40,054 nt of DNA from an uncultured Bacteroidales bacterium (GCA_949291555.1 CASEWE010000016.1:1-40054), one strand, 5' to 3'; positions 32,499 to 40,054 are shown, counted from the stretch's first letter. A program made the numbers and translations. Notes: generated by a model not told the origin, from the letters alone.

Positions 32499-33854
32499 TT
32501 ATCCCCACATTTCTTCATCGGAAGGAATGCGGATCCTTTCGCAAAGCGGGGCGATGCGGGTCGTGTTCAGCAGATGCTTGTACGTGAAGTTTTCGGAAAT
32601 GGAGTTGTTGCCCCAGGTGCCGCAGCCGAGCGTGTTGGTCACCGCCAAGCCGTTCTGGATGGCGCCGCCGCCGGTGGTCGAGCTGATGGCGTTCACCACT
32701 ACGCGGCTTACGGTCAGCATTTCGCCGGCCATGATGATGTGGCCTTGGTTGTTGGAGTGGACAGCGGCGGTATGGCCGTTGCCTTCCATCTTCAGGTTGG
32801 TTTCAATCAGATCCAAGCCTTCTTCGAAGCTGTCGTAGCCGATGCAGCCCATGACCGGGCACATTTTTTCCTTGCAGATGCGGTCGGCCTTGCCGGCGCC
32901 CACGGCCTCGGCAACGATGACCCGGGTGCCTTCCGGAACGCTGATGCCGGCGCGTTCGGCAATGACAGCAGGCGACTGGCCGACAGCGTTGCGGTTGATG
33001 ACGCCTTTTTCATCGAACATGAAGTTCAGCAGTTTTTCCTTGTCGGCTTCGTTCACGAAGTAAGCGCCGTTCTTTTTGAAAGCGGCGAAAACCGCTTCCT
33101 TGTCCTTCTTGGGATAAGCGAAGAACTGTTCTCCGGAGCAGATGATGCCGTTGTCGAAAGAACGGCCGGTGATGATCATGTTGGCAGCCTTGTCGAAATC
33201 CACATCGGTATCGATGATGACCTGGACGTTGCCGGCACCCACGCCGAAGGACGGTTTTCCGGAAGAGTAGGCGGCCTTGACCATGCCCATCCCGCCGGTA
33301 GCGATGACCACATCGACGGTCTTCATCAGTTCCTGGGATTTTTCGATAGCCGGTTCTTCCACGACCTGTACCAAGTAATCGGGCACGCCCATCGTCTTGA
33401 GCTTTTCCTGGATCAGGTGAACCGTGGTCGAGGAGCAGACTTTCGATTTCGGGTGCGGGGCGATGATGATGGCGTTCTTGGTCTTGAGCGCGAACATGAT
33501 CTTGCTCATGGGCGTAACCACCGGGTTCGTCATGGGCGTGATGCCGCAGACAACGCCTACAGGCTTGGCAATGGTGATCATGTCGGTGCGTTCGTCGATT
33601 TCGAGGATGCCCATCGACTTCTTTCCGCGAAGATTGTACCAAACGCCTTTCGATTTGTTGCGGCATTTGGAAACCTTGTCCTCGTACACGCCCATCTTGG
33701 TTTCTTCAACCGCCATCTTGGCTAATTTTTCGGCATTGTCGAATACCACGCGGGCCGTGGCTTTGACCACTGCATCAACCGTGTTCTGGTTGAAGGTTCT
33801 CTCAAAAATGGCCTGGGCCTCGCGGGCTTTGGCCACCATTTCTTGGATTTCCAT
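32499..33854 (-). CDS. sucD: CoA-dependent succinate-semialdehyde dehydrogenase
   Basis: A 451-residue acylating aldehyde dehydrogenase that reduces succinyl-CoA to succinate semialdehyde with NAD(P)H. It shows GVVCGITPMTNPVVTPMSK, KNAIIIAPHPKSK, FGVGAGNVQVIID and the catalytic Cys239 in NGIICSGEQ; length and Cys position agree with the SucD enzyme known from Porphyromonas gingivalis. Together with the neighbouring genes it opens the 4-hydroxybutyrate route. It is the last gene of the operon, 111 nt behind the dehydrogenase gene; that gap has a hairpin and a promoter-like box, suggesting separate adjustment of its expression. Confidence 0.93.
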   Translation of the reverse strand: MEIQEMVAKAREAQAIFERTFNQNTVDAVVKATARVVFDNAEKLAKMAVEETKMGVYEDKVSKCRNKSKGVWYNLRGKKSMGILEIDERTDMITIAKPVGVVCGITPMTNPVVTPMSKIMFALKTKNAIIIAPHPKSKVCSSTTVHLIQEKLKTMGVPDYLVQVVEEPAIEKSQELMKTVDVVIATGGMGMVKAAYSSGKPSFGVGAGNVQVIIDTDVDFDKAANMIITGRSFDNGIICSGEQFFAYPKKDKEAVFAAFKKNGAYFVNEADKEKLLNFMFDEKGVINRNAVGQSPAVIAERAGISVPEGTRVIVAEAVGAGKADRICKEKMCPVMGCIGYDSFEEGLDLIETNLKMEGNGHTAAVHSNNQGHIIMAGEMLTVSRVVVNAISSTTGGGAIQNGLAVTNTLGCGTWGNNSISENFTYKHLLNTTRIAPLCERIRIPSDEEMWG

Positions 33855-33893
33855 TTTGTATTTTTTTATAATTACCTAAGAATCAAAACAAAA

Positions 33894-33934
33894 CCCCGTT
33901 TTCCAAAGGGTTCCGGAAAAACGGGGCAAATGTA
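33894..33934 (-). promoter_or_regulatory. Promoter-like box and 5' hairpin before sucD
   Basis: A leftward TACATTTG (33927-33934) is followed at once by a hairpin: CCCCGTTTTTCC with GGAAAACGGGG (33915-33926 with 33894-33904, one bulged base, 10-nt loop), then TTTTGTTTTG. It can be read as an internal promoter whose RNA starts with a stable hairpin, or as an attenuator between the dehydrogenase and sucD genes. No TTG lies at -33. Confidence 0.45.
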
Positions 33935-33965
33935 CGACAAAACATTGAGTTAAATAAGGTTTTGC

Positions 33966-35078
33966 CTAAAATAATTCGCGGTAGACTTCACGGATTTCTT
34001 CTTGGCTCAAGGGCACGTAGTTGTTGTTGAGCAAGCGTTGCTGGGTTTCGAGGACGCTTTGGGCGAATCCCGCGATTTCTTCCTCCTTCATGCCGTAGGT
34101 ATGGAGCGGGTTTTTCTTGATCAGTTTGCCCAAGAGTTCGTCCAAGGCATCGTAAGGATCGCCGGTGGTGCCCAGGAGCTGCTGCAGGTAAGCGTTCAGT
34201 TCCTTGATCCGGCCGTCCGGGTTCTTTTTGTTGTACAAGTGGAAGATGGCCGTGTAGAACTGGTAGTTGGCTTCTCCGTGGGGCACATGGTAATTGCCGC
34301 CCAGCGGGTAGCTCAGCGCATGCACGGCTCCCACGCCCGTATTGCCGAAAGCGATGCCGGCGAAGTTGCTGGCCATCAGCATTTCCCCTAAGCGTTCGAA
34401 CCGGTAGTCCTGGCCTTTTTCGGCAATCCCTTTGAACACATCGATGATGATGCGCATGGCTTCCTTGCCCAAGGCTTCGGTATACGGGTTCGATTTGGGC
34501 GAAACGAAGGATTCCGTGGCGTGCACCAAGGCATCGATGGCGCTGCAGGCGTAGAATTTGAACGGCAGGCCTTTCAGCAATTCGGGCACTAATACGGCAT
34601 CATCGGCCACGATGGCATCGTCTGCCAGGCCCATTTTGGTATGGAGGTCTACCAATTCGGCGATGGAGATGTTGGTCACTTCGCTGCCCGTGCCGCAAGT
34701 GGTGGGCAGGATGACCAGCTGTTTCTCCTTCACGATAGGGATCTTGCGCAGGAAGGCATCGGTAACATTCTCCACGTCTTTCAGCACGAAGACCTTGCAG
34801 CAGTCGATGACCGTTCCGCCGCCTACGGCGATGACCCGGTTGAACTTGATATGGTGCACGTCCTTGAGGATGGCGTTCATCATCTTGTCGGAAGGCTCGC
34901 CCAGCCCGTATTTTTCCTGCATGATGAAATGGCAGGGCAGGTTCAGGGCCTTCATGAAAGGTTCGTACAGGAACTCGTTGGTAACGACCAAATCATCGGC
35001 TCCCAAGTTGAATTCCTTTGCAAAGGATGCAAAATCATCAAATTGACTCAGTCGAGTCTTAAGCTTGAACAGTTGCAT
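33966..35078 (-). CDS. 4hbD: NAD-dependent 4-hydroxybutyrate dehydrogenase (iron-containing alcohol dehydrogenase family)
   Basis: A 370-residue group III metal alcohol dehydrogenase that reduces succinate semialdehyde to 4-hydroxybutyrate. Visible are the NAD-binding GGGTVIDCCK, LPTTCGTGSEVTNIS, the metal-site Asp in CSAIDALVHATESFVS and His residues in HALSYPLGGNYHVPHGEANY. The 4-hydroxybutyrate specificity is inferred mainly from the flanking sucD, CoA-transferase and abfD genes. It starts 6 nt after the CoA-transferase stop. Confidence 0.93.
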   Translation of the reverse strand: MQLFKLKTRLSQFDDFASFAKEFNLGADDLVVTNEFLYEPFMKALNLPCHFIMQEKYGLGEPSDKMMNAILKDVHHIKFNRVIAVGGGTVIDCCKVFVLKDVENVTDAFLRKIPIVKEKQLVILPTTCGTGSEVTNISIAELVDLHTKMGLADDAIVADDAVLVPELLKGLPFKFYACSAIDALVHATESFVSPKSNPYTEALGKEAMRIIIDVFKGIAEKGQDYRFERLGEMLMASNFAGIAFGNTGVGAVHALSYPLGGNYHVPHGEANYQFYTAIFHLYNKKNPDGRIKELNAYLQQLLGTTGDPYDALDELLGKLIKKNPLHTYGMKEEEIAGFAQSVLETQQRLLNNNYVPLSQEEIREVYRELF

Positions 35079-35084
35079 GGCATA

Positions 35085-36371
35085 TTAGTTTTTGAATCTC
35101 TTCTTGTATTCTTCTTCCAGCATCGGGCGGAAGTCGGGATGGGCGATCGCGATAAGCCGTTTGGCCCGCTCCTTGAGGCTGGCGCCTTTGAGGTGGGCGA
35201 CCCCGTATTCGGTAACCACGTAATCCACATCATCGCGCGGGGTGGTGACCGCGGCGCCTGGCGAGAGGAAAGGTACGATGCGCGAGGCTTTTCCATGGGC
35301 CGCCGTGGAAGGCATGGCCATGATGGAACGCCCGCCTTTCGACCAGGATGCGCCCTTCACGTAGTCGAACTGCCCGCCGGTTCCGCTGAACTGCTTCAAT
35401 CCGATGGTTTCGGAGTTCACTTGGCCGGTCAGGTCCACTTCGATGCAGGAATTGATCGAGACCATGTTGTCGTTCTGGGCGATGACGCGCGGGTCGTTCA
35501 CCCAGTCTACCGTGCGCATTTCCACATTGGGGTTGTGGTTGGCGAAATCGTAGAGTTCCTGCGTCCCCATGAGGAAGGTGGCAACCATCTTTCCGGGCAG
35601 CAGGCTCTTTTTGGCGCCGGTAATGACCCCTTTTTTGGCCAAATCGACCACGCCGCTGGAGAACATCTCGGTATGGATGCCCAGATCGTGCTTGTCGTCG
35701 AGCGACATCAGCACCGCGTCGGGGATAGCGCCGATGCCTAATTGCAAAGTGTCGCCGTCCTTGATGAGCGTGGAGCAGAAATGGCCGATGGATTTCTCGA
35801 TGTCGGTGATTCTGGCCGGCGGCAGCACCGCAAGGGGGGTGTGGTTTTCAACAATGTAGGTGAATTTGGAAATGTGCATGGAGTTGTCGCCGGGAATGTA
35901 CGGCATGTGCTCGTTCATTTCGGCGATGATGATTTTGGAACGGCGTGCGGCCGGCAAGGTGTAGTCGCAGGAGATGCCGAAACTGCAGTTCCCGTTTTCA
36001 TCGGGCAGGGATACCTGCGCCACCGTCACGTCCACGGGGAAATACCGATCGAAAAAGGCCGGGACATCGGAAAAGTGCAAAGGGATGAAGTCGCCCCGGT
36101 CTTCGGCTACGGCCGCCCGCGAGTTGCCTCCCACGAAATTGGTCACGTGGCGGAAATGCCCTTCGGTTTCCGGCACCAGGTATTCCCCGTTGTTGATGGT
36201 GAACATGTGGAAAATCTTCACGTCGTGAAGGCGCTCCATCTGCCTGAGCATTTCGGCGGGAATTATTACCGGGACCCCTGCCGCGTGGCCGAAAACGATG
36301 TTGTCGTTGTCTTTGATAGCCTTTACCGCTTCTTCGGCGGTGACGAAATTCCCTTCTTTTTTCCAGTCCAT
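35085..36371 (-). CDS. abfT: 4-hydroxybutyrate CoA-transferase (AbfT/Cat2 type)
   Basis: A 428-residue class I CoA-transferase of the acetyl-CoA hydrolase family that activates 4-hydroxybutyrate with acetyl-CoA (or another acyl-CoA). The catalytic Glu is probably Glu235 in LGIHTEMFSSG. Other family features are LQLGIGAIPDAV, the GTGGQFDYVKGA loop that positions CoA, and VVTEYGVAHLKG. The order abfD, nifU-like, CoA-transferase, dehydrogenase, sucD matches what I recall for Porphyromonas gingivalis. A 237-nt gap precedes it. Confidence 0.93.
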   Translation of the reverse strand: MDWKKEGNFVTAEEAVKAIKDNDNIVFGHAAGVPVIIPAEMLRQMERLHDVKIFHMFTINNGEYLVPETEGHFRHVTNFVGGNSRAAVAEDRGDFIPLHFSDVPAFFDRYFPVDVTVAQVSLPDENGNCSFGISCDYTLPAARRSKIIIAEMNEHMPYIPGDNSMHISKFTYIVENHTPLAVLPPARITDIEKSIGHFCSTLIKDGDTLQLGIGAIPDAVLMSLDDKHDLGIHTEMFSSGVVDLAKKGVITGAKKSLLPGKMVATFLMGTQELYDFANHNPNVEMRTVDWVNDPRVIAQNDNMVSINSCIEVDLTGQVNSETIGLKQFSGTGGQFDYVKGASWSKGGRSIMAMPSTAAHGKASRIVPFLSPGAAVTTPRDDVDYVVTEYGVAHLKGASLKERAKRLIAIAHPDFRPMLEEEYKKRFKN

Positions 36372-36608
36372 GGTAGGATAGCGTTTTTGGGTTTCTATTT
36401 TAAAGGTGTTGTTTTCTTTCTGGAATCGGACGTGCGGGCTTTTCCCCGCTTTGCGTCCGTTGTCGGTGTTGATCCCGTTCCGGGTTTTCCCGATGCGGGA
36501 AGCTTGCTTCTTTTTCTCCGGGCCTGGCGGGCTGCCGTCGGTCGCTTTTCTCGAGCCTCGCCTGCCGTGGAATGGAATCTTCTTTGCAGCGGTTCGAATC
36601 CGCCTGCC
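36372..36608 (-). other. Intra-operon gap between the nifU-like and CoA-transferase genes
   Basis: I see no gene in these 237 nt; the open frames are low-complexity Arg/Lys/Pro-rich. A sequence at about 36586-36607 (GCGG-TTCGAAT-CCGC) looks like a tRNA T-arm on the plus strand, but nothing upstream folds as the rest of a tRNA. There is no TAnnTTTG box close to the CoA-transferase start. Confidence 0.4.
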
Positions 36609-36962
36609 TCAAAGTTCCGCGTTCCGTTCCTCTTCGGGCCGGTTGATGAGCCGTCTGGCGAAGTCGAGCAGTTCCTGGCTGGTTTCGTTGACCAGGTAGA
36701 CCCGGCCGATCCCTTCGATTTCCTGACGGAGCACCTTGTCGATGGTCTCCTCCAAGGTGATTTGCGCCGAGGGGCAGGTGCGGCATGCGCCCAAGAATAC
36801 CAAGCCCACATCGCGGCCTTTGATTTCCGCAATCCGGATATCGCCGCCGTGGGAAGAAAGGGAAGGTCGGACCCGCTCGTCGACGACTTTGCGGATCCGG
36901 CCTTCGAACGTGCCGTCTTCGGAAGGGTTACTTCTTGACGGGCCAGTTGTCTTTGGACACAT
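36609..36962 (-). CDS. NifU C-terminal domain protein (Fe-S scaffold/carrier)
   Basis: A 117-residue Nfu-type protein. RIRKVVDERVRPSLSSHGGDIRIAEI and the cluster-binding CxxC in GACRTCPSAQITLEETID are diagnostic, followed by a short charged tail. Such domains carry [4Fe-4S] clusters to target enzymes. The gene sits directly behind abfD, whose product needs a [4Fe-4S] cluster, and overlaps it by 35 nt; a dedicated delivery role is inference. The ATG at 36962 is the only Met in frame; the first 18 residues are atypical, so a non-ATG start further in is possible. Confidence 0.88.
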   Translation of the reverse strand: MCPKTTGPSRSNPSEDGTFEGRIRKVVDERVRPSLSSHGGDIRIAEIKGRDVGLVFLGACRTCPSAQITLEETIDKVLRQEIEGIGRVYLVNETSQELLDFARRLINRPEEERNAEL

Positions 36963-38403
36963 CTACCTTGGCGATTTTGCGGGCAAGTTCCTTCTTTTCT
37001 TCCAAGTTGCCTTGACGGGCGATCATGATGCGCTGGGCTTGCGGCGATCCGGCTCCGTGCAGGGATTCGGTGCGGTAGCCTACCGCGGCCGTTCCCAGGG
37101 TAAGGTTTTCGATCAAGCGCAATACCCGCATGCGGTTTTCGGTGGAAGCCCCGGTGGCGCCTCGGAAATATTTTTCAACCCAAGGACCGGTTTCTTTCGA
37201 ACGCAGATCCTGCTGGGAAGGCATGGTGACCATCAAGCCGCCGGCGATGTCTTCGGCAAGACGTGCGATCTCGTAGGGGAAACGGGTAACGTTCTGCTTG
37301 CAGACGTTGGCCAGCAGGAGGTCTATCTGGTAATTGCCGGCCGGCATCTTCACGCCTTCGGCCGAGCAAGCGATGCCGCAAGCGTACAAGGTTTCGTTCA
37401 GGTGGATCATCTCGATCAGCTTGTCCTTGATGTGGCTGGCCTTGGGTACGCCGTTGTAGTCGGCAGCCAGGGCGGCGGCCCCGATCAGGACATCGCCCAC
37501 GCCCACTTTGCATCCGCCGTAGGACTGGCGGTGGTAACCGGCGAAACGTTCCACCATCATGCCGGCGAACTGCCATTCCTTGCACATGAAGACCCGTTCG
37601 TTAGGCACGAAAACGTGGTCGAACACCACCAAGGCTTCGTGTCCGCCGAATTCGGAGTTGCCCAGGTCGATTTCGGCATCGGGTTCCATTTTGCGGGTAT
37701 CGCACGACTGGCGGCCGTAAATCATGAAGACCCCTTTGGCATCGGAGGGAACGGCGAAGCAGACGGCGTAGTCCTTGTCGGCTTCTTTCATGGCGATGGT
37801 GGGCATCACCAGGTGCTCGTGGCTGTTGATGGAGCCGGTCTGGTGCGCTTTGGCCCCGCTGACCACGATACCGTCGGGACGTACTTCATTGATGTGGACG
37901 AACAAGTCGGGATCGGCTTGCTGCGAAGGGGAAAGGCTGCGGTCGCCTTTGGGGTCGGTCATGGCCCCGTCTACCGTCAAGTCGTTCTTCTGCACGAATT
38001 TCATGTATTCGGTGAAGCGCTTGTGGTATTCGGTCCCCATCGACTGGTCGATTTCGAAAGTGGTGGAATAGATGGCGTTGAAGGCATCCATGCCCACGCA
38101 GCGCTGGAAGCAGGCGGCGGTCTTCTGGCCGCAGAGGCGCTGCATCTTGACCTTCTTGATCAGGTCGTCGGTGTTCTGGTGAAGGTGGCAGAAGCGGTTG
38201 ACCCTCTCTCCGATAAGGGGGGAGTACGCCGTCATGAGGTCTTCATACTCCTTCATTTCGGCCAGTTTGTAGGTCATGGCCACCGAGTTGAGGGAAGGAC
38301 GGATGATCGGGTGGTTTACGGGATCTTTCACACGTTCACCGAACATGTAGACCTTCAGGTCCATTTTCTGGAGGCTTTTGATGTACTCTTCAGCTGTCAT
38401 CAT
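36928..38403 (-). CDS. abfD: 4-hydroxybutyryl-CoA dehydratase / vinylacetyl-CoA delta-isomerase
   Basis: A 491-residue FAD and [4Fe-4S] enzyme converting 4-hydroxybutyryl-CoA to crotonyl-CoA by a radical mechanism. The cluster ligands known from the Clostridium enzyme (three Cys, one His) appear as Cys98 and Cys102 (AACFQRC) and His291 and Cys298 (YHRQSYGGCKVG), shifted by one residue. MTAEEYIKSL is the normal N-terminus; two adjacent ATGs (38403, 38400) are possible starts. A further 80 upstream codons in frame are basic low complexity and overlap the structured leader. It is the first gene of the operon and oxygen sensitive by family, pointing to strict anaerobiosis. Confidence 0.96.
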   Translation of the reverse strand: MMTAEEYIKSLQKMDLKVYMFGERVKDPVNHPIIRPSLNSVAMTYKLAEMKEYEDLMTAYSPLIGERVNRFCHLHQNTDDLIKKVKMQRLCGQKTAACFQRCVGMDAFNAIYSTTFEIDQSMGTEYHKRFTEYMKFVQKNDLTVDGAMTDPKGDRSLSPSQQADPDLFVHINEVRPDGIVVSGAKAHQTGSINSHEHLVMPTIAMKEADKDYAVCFAVPSDAKGVFMIYGRQSCDTRKMEPDAEIDLGNSEFGGHEALVVFDHVFVPNERVFMCKEWQFAGMMVERFAGYHRQSYGGCKVGVGDVLIGAAALAADYNGVPKASHIKDKLIEMIHLNETLYACGIACSAEGVKMPAGNYQIDLLLANVCKQNVTRFPYEIARLAEDIAGGLMVTMPSQQDLRSKETGPWVEKYFRGATGASTENRMRVLRLIENLTLGTAAVGYRTESLHGAGSPQAQRIMIARQGNLEEKKELARKIAKVDVSKDNWPVKK

Positions 38404-38524
38404 GGCGCAAATCGTTTTAGGGTTTGTGTATGTTTTTATTGCTTTTTTCCGTGTTTGCTTTTTTCCGCGTCGCGCCTTCTTGGCGCATCCTCCTTGCCTT
38501 GCCCCGTCAGGAGTTCCGGCGGGC

Positions 38525-38687
38525 AAAAGAAAAACGTCCGGACAACTTTTCCATCTGGCGGGTTCCGAGCGCCGCCTTTTGTCGATAGCAGTCCAGACGT
38601 TACCGAAATGATAATAAGCGTGAAACTTATGCCTGCTTCCCATGCGTTCCTGTCCGGGCCAAGCGGGAAAGCAGGCCTAAGCCCGGT
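38525..38687 (-). promoter_or_regulatory. Structured leader upstream of abfD: candidate riboswitch or attenuator
   Basis: In RNA sense: stem a CCGGGC (38686-38681) with GCCCGG (38659-38654); stem b GCCTGCTTTCCC (38676-38665) with GGGAAGCAGGC (38641-38631). Their order a-b-a'-b' makes a pseudoknot or two exclusive folds. Downstream, ACGTCTGGAC (38600-38591) pairs with GTCCGGACGT (38543-38534) followed by TTTTCTTTT, a terminator-like stem. Its 5' strand can instead pair with CCAGATG (38558-38552). A GGCGG/CCGCC hairpin lies between. I recognise no known riboswitch class. Confidence 0.45.
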
Positions 38688-38709
38688 GAGAGCCCCTTCA
38701 AGGGCGGGA

Positions 38710-38717
38710 CAAAGATA
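38710..38717 (-). promoter_or_regulatory. -7 box (TATCTTTG) of the 4-hydroxybutyrate operon
   Basis: A leftward TATCTTTG followed by TCCCGCC. No TTG at 20 nt. It would start transcription near 38703 and give abfD a leader of about 300 nt containing the folded region. Confidence 0.5.
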
Positions 38718-38938
38718 AGAAGTTTCCTTTTAAAAACCTATTGCAAAAAGCGTATTTTCGAACGGGGAAGCCGCTTCGCCGCCGCGCTTCCTTCCGCTTC
38801 CGCCTTGCCGGTCCGGCGGAACGGTACGAGGCGGAACGGTCGCCCTTGCCCAACAAAGTGTTTTCTGCCTTGGCGGTCCGGGGAAAGTCTCGTGGCCGCC
38901 GTCGATTCGGGAAGGCGGGTGTTCGGGACGCTGCGTGC

Positions 38939-38974
38939 GGGCCGGGCTGCCTGCCAGCTAGGCCAGCCCGGCCC
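38939..38974. terminator. Strong hairpin behind the 39045-39869 lipoprotein gene
   Basis: GGGCCGGGCTG (38939-38949) pairs exactly with CAGCCCGGCCC (38964-38974); three inner pairs extend it. No T-run follows on either strand. It lies about 70 nt past the stop of the leftward gene. The rest of 38718-39044 holds no credible gene. Confidence 0.5.
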
Positions 38975-39044
38975 GCCGGAACTTCGGGTTGTTGCCTTGT
39001 CCTCTCGCCAGTGCCCGTCGTCCGCGTGCCCCGTTGTCCGCGTG

Positions 39045-39869
39045 TCAATAGGCTATTTCCCAGACGTGGAGCACGGTGCTGTCGGAGCCGAGGGTCTCTA
39101 TCCGCACCGGGCAGCCTTGGGCATCGTATTCGTAGGCGTACCGCAGCCGGGTCGCGCCATCATCCCCTTGGCAGGAAGATGGCAGGTTCCGGCTTTTCTT
39201 CCCTCCGAAATAGAACAGGTAGGCAGCGGTGATTTCCGAACCTTGCCGGCCTGGACGGCTTTCGCTGGCGCCGGTCAACGCAAGGATGTCGATGTTGGTC
39301 TTGTTTTTCTCCGGGGCGTAAAGAAAGGTCTTTTTCGAGGAAGGCCCGCTTGCATCGTGAAGCGTTTCCCCCGTCAGGTTCCCGTTTTCCCACTGACAGG
39401 AATAGAGCGCTTTCTTGTCGGCTGAAACCGAAAGCACGTATCCGTCGGAATAGGTGTACGCGTATTCCGGAGGAAGACCGTAGGCGGGATATATCCCGGC
39501 CTTGTTCCGGTCGGAAAGGAGATGCCCCGATTCGCCCAGTTCGAATTGGAACACGAATTCCGCCGTGCCGGAAGAACCGGGGTAGTGCGTCACGGCCAGA
39601 TGGTCGTTTTCCCGGAGGTATTCATAACGGTCCTTGGCTTGGACTTCGTTTTGAAGAAGCATCCGCGTTTCCACTTCCGACACTTCTCCGCGGGCATCGT
39701 AAGAAAAGGCGTGCTCGAAAGCGGGCAGGCCCGACTCTCCGGGAACGTACTGCGTGATTTGCCTGACCAGGCGGCCTTCGGGCGCTACGGCGATTTCCGC
39801 TTTGTCCGGCTTGCAGGCTGCGGTAAGCCCCGTCAAAAGAAGCAGGGTGAAGCTTTTTAAGATCTTCAT
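39045..39869 (-). CDS. Surface/periplasmic lipoprotein, YD-repeat-like (DUF4595-like)
   Basis: A 274-residue lipoprotein with signal peptide and Cys19 after LTGLTAA. The mature part has recurring beta-hairpin units of the kind seen in Bacteroidetes DUF4595/YD-like lipoproteins: HAFSYDARGEVSEVETR, DRYEYLRENDHLAV, YAYTYSDGYVLSVSADKKA, YAYEYDAQGCPVRIETLG. I do not recognise a specific function. The start at 39869 gives a proper signal peptide; 43 upstream codons in frame do not. No promoter box was found in the 39870-40054 remainder. Confidence 0.7.
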   Translation of the reverse strand: MKILKSFTLLLLTGLTAACKPDKAEIAVAPEGRLVRQITQYVPGESGLPAFEHAFSYDARGEVSEVETRMLLQNEVQAKDRYEYLRENDHLAVTHYPGSSGTAEFVFQFELGESGHLLSDRNKAGIYPAYGLPPEYAYTYSDGYVLSVSADKKALYSCQWENGNLTGETLHDASGPSSKKTFLYAPEKNKTNIDILALTGASESRPGRQGSEITAAYLFYFGGKKSRNLPSSCQGDDGATRLRYAYEYDAQGCPVRIETLGSDSTVLHVWEIAY

Positions 39870-40054
39870 GGCATCGAGGTCTATTTTCGTGTTGGTGTTA
39901 GTTGGCGCTGGATGGCGGATCCGGATTGGCGGTGGTTGGCAGCTGTGCGGGAACCGGGAAGCCCGGATTCCCCGGGTTTCGGGTCTCGCATAGGTCAAGG
40001 CTTGATGCCCGATGCGAGAGGCTTTGCGTAGCCCTTCAGGCTTCTTCCCGTCAG
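39870..40054. other. Right end of window
   Basis: No gene, RNA or clear promoter element is visible in these 185 nt. A GATGCGAGAGGC-type purine-rich stretch near 40010 has no recognised meaning. Confidence 0.4.

Noticed and set aside
36586..36607. tRNA T-arm-like sequence with TTCGAAT loop
   Set aside because: No acceptor, D or anticodon arm can be formed upstream on the plus strand; probably chance.
38404..38643. 80-codon N-terminal extension of abfD
   Set aside because: Basic, low-complexity sequence not found in the family; MMTAEEYIKSL is the known type of N-terminus and the region is better read as a structured leader.
36736..38718. 660-codon frame antisense to abfD and the nifU-like gene
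   Set aside because: Shadow of abfD, whose cluster ligands and length are clear; the translation is Gly/Val/His-rich without a domain.
38698..39232. Overlapping open frames on both strands between the abfD leader and the terminal lipoprotein
   Set aside because: Arg/Pro/Gly-rich translations without domains, and they run through the 38939-38974 hairpin.
1..40054. CRISPR array, insertion sequence or prophage
   Set aside because: No regularly spaced direct repeats with unique spacers, no transposase, integrase or phage structural motif among the plausible proteins.

Overview
The window looks like chromosomal DNA of a moderately GC-rich (mid-50s % by eye) anaerobic Bacteroidales. The evidence is: Bacteroidetes-type promoters (TTG, about 20 nt, TAnnTTTG, no Shine-Dalgarno requirement); Bacteroidetes-typical families (DUF5103, the fused SpmA/SpmB protein, the kinase-RapZ fusion, transglutaminase lipoproteins); and a succinate to 4-hydroxybutyrate to crotonyl-CoA operon of the kind known in Porphyromonas and relatives. 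An Alistipes/Odoribacter/Porphyromonas-like relative is plausible, but I cannot place the genus. I see no phage, insertion sequence or CRISPR array.

Layout. 1-91: 3' end of a 5S rRNA and its terminator, followed by about 700 nt without a gene. 817-4248: leftward cluster of a CorC/HlyC-like membrane protein, peroxiredoxin Bcp, an SDR oxidoreductase and a LUD-domain protein. 4598-5596: rightward 2-hydroxyacid dehydrogenase. 5608-11025: leftward genes for a Wzz-like protein, the kinase-RapZ fusion, a DUF5103 protein and SpmAB. 11408-14092: rightward transglutaminase lipoprotein, converging on leftward cutC, GH29 fucosidase and nitroreductase with a perfect 50-bp palindrome between them. 17359-18432: dinB. 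18534-19511: FabK/nitronate monooxygenase. 20068-24741: typA, lipA, a leftward BASS transporter and lipB.

24928-31857 is a four-gene leftward efflux operon (AraC regulator, adaptor, RND pump, outer-membrane factor). 32150-32221 is tRNA-Gln(CTG) with its own promoter and terminator. 32499-38403 is the 4-hydroxybutyrate operon, in transcription order abfD, nifU-like, CoA-transferase, 4-hydroxybutyrate dehydrogenase, sucD. It converts succinyl-CoA to crotonyl-CoA for energy conservation and butyrate-type fermentation. 39045-39869 is a surface lipoprotein.

The most interesting non-coding items are: (1) a roughly 300-nt leader before abfD with a possible pseudoknot and a terminator/antiterminator-like switch; (2) palindromic repeats at 4348-4434 and 6749-6912, two of which carry complete Bacteroidetes promoters; (3) a duplicated hairpin module in the typA leader; (4) a heptad-based 40-bp perfect palindrome after sucD. 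All protein functions come from recognising motifs by eye. No database search was run.
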